From positions 1,116,001-1,180,000 of the forward strand of contig OZ220748.1 in the NCBI GenBank assembly GCA_965117035.1: a stretch of DNA of 64,000 bases. Reading direction: 5' to 3'. The DNA is from CAZENU01 sp965117035. Its GTDB lineage: Bacteria; Chloroflexota; Dehalococcoidia; Lucifugimonadales; CAZENU01. A program made the position numbers and the translations under genes. Under the pieces are notes generated by a model, which saw nothing but the letters and a program-made list of their open reading frames with translations, did not search any database and was not told the origin of the DNA. This document shows, one piece after another, positions 63,626 to 64,000 of the stretch (its first letter is position 1; each line of letters starts with the position of its first letter).

Positions 63626-64000
63626 ATGCCCGCTACGCGTGAGCAGCTCGATGACCTGGCCCTGTCGCAGGGTGAGTACGAGGCGATCGTGGAACGGCTG
63701 GGCCGGGAGCCTAACACGCTGGAGCTGGGGCTGTTCGGGTCGCTGTGGAGCGAGCACTGCGGCTACAAGCACTCGAAGCCGCTGCTGAGGCAGTTCGCGA
63801 GCGACAGCCCGCGGCTGCTCGTGGGGCAGGGGGCTGAGAACGCGGGCGCGGTGCGGATCGGCGGCGGCAAGGCCGTCGTCATGAAGATCGAGTCGCACAA
63901 CCACCCGTCGGCAATCGAGCCCTACGAGGGCGCGGCGACCGGTGTGGGCGGCATCGTGCGCGACATCCTGTCGATGGGCGCGCGGCCGATCGCGCTGCTC
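63626..64000 (+). CDS. purL: phosphoribosylformylglycinamidine synthase subunit PurL (5' part)
   Basis: 125 codons are visible, running off the right edge without a stop. N-terminal sequence (LSQGEYEAIVERLGREPNTL, then LFGSLWSEHCGYKHSKPLL) and the ATP/substrate motif KIESHNHPSAIEPYEGAATG are those of the small (PurS/PurQ-dependent) PurL. ATG preceded by GAGGA at 6 nt. Separated from purQ by the tandem repeat. Confidence 0.95.
   Translation, partial: MPATREQLDDLALSQGEYEAIVERLGREPNTLELGLFGSLWSEHCGYKHSKPLLRQFASDSPRLLVGQGAENAGAVRIGGGKAVVMKIESHNHPSAIEPYEGAATGVGGIVRDILSMGARPIALL

Overview
The window is GC-rich bacterial chromosome, densely packed, with a house-style promoter (TTGACN, 17-18 bp, TATAAT-like) readable in front of many operons. 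The gene mix fits a free-living aerobic member of the Chloroflexota (SAR202/Dehalococcoidia-like): a caa3-type oxidase operon, a mitochondrial-type aconitase, many Gfo/Idh/MocA, Ldh, HpcH/HpaI and NHL-propeller catabolic proteins, and a CbbQ/CbbO-like pair. That placement is inference from protein character; no 16S gene is present.

Layout. 1-831: a MoxR ATPase running off the left edge. 1282-9299: heme A synthesis and caa3 oxidase operon (ctaA, ctaB, coxBACD, ctaG, a small membrane protein, a Sco copper chaperone). 9328-12538 (minus): thrS-infC-rpmI-rplT translation operon with an attenuator in the thrS leader and an infC that appears to use a non-AUG-type start. 12556-17202: accessory island with a Phd-like antitoxin, an AAA ATPase, a TOPRIM-like protein and an MFS transporter, framed by full and partial copies of a roughly 175-bp inverted-repeat element (MITE-like). 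17331-17452: an unusual GTTCCA/TGGAAC inverted-repeat cluster. 17680-26530: catabolic and miscellaneous genes (MDR dehydrogenase, PEBP lipoprotein, two PLP enzymes, MBL hydrolase, HpcH/HpaI aldolase, Ldh-type dehydrogenase, NHL propeller). 27029-28221: an intact IS5-family insertion with CTAA target duplication. 28442-31110: 7Fe ferredoxin and aconitase. 31222-33779: a 33-bp tandem array and two Gfo/Idh/MocA genes. 33889-35628: an unrecognised coiled-coil protein. 35952-41353 (minus): coaE, CbbQ/NorQ-like ATPase, Nudix hydrolase, CbbO/NorD-like VWA protein. 41516-44263: selA and rarA. 44267-50589 (minus): S1-domain protein, clpC, radA, threonine aldolase. 50795-50955: a lone 5S rRNA gene with its own promoter. 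51135-54707: glycine betaine/choline ABC transporter. 54807-57753 (minus): SDR epimerase, NAD-kinase-like protein, HEAT-repeat protein. 57900 to end: nth, an isolated phage-type terminase/portal pair behind a strong promoter and an apparent attenuator, yqeY, purQ, a 102-bp tandem repeat, and the start of purL.

How it works together. The oxidase operon holds the catalytic subunits, heme A biosynthesis and copper delivery needed to build one terminal oxidase. The catabolic genes look like uptake and oxidation of hydroxy acids or sugar acids. The most interesting non-core parts are the repeat-framed ATPase/TOPRIM/antitoxin cassette, the orphan terminase-portal cassette with promoter and terminator, the inverted-repeat element family itself, and the GTTCCA cluster.
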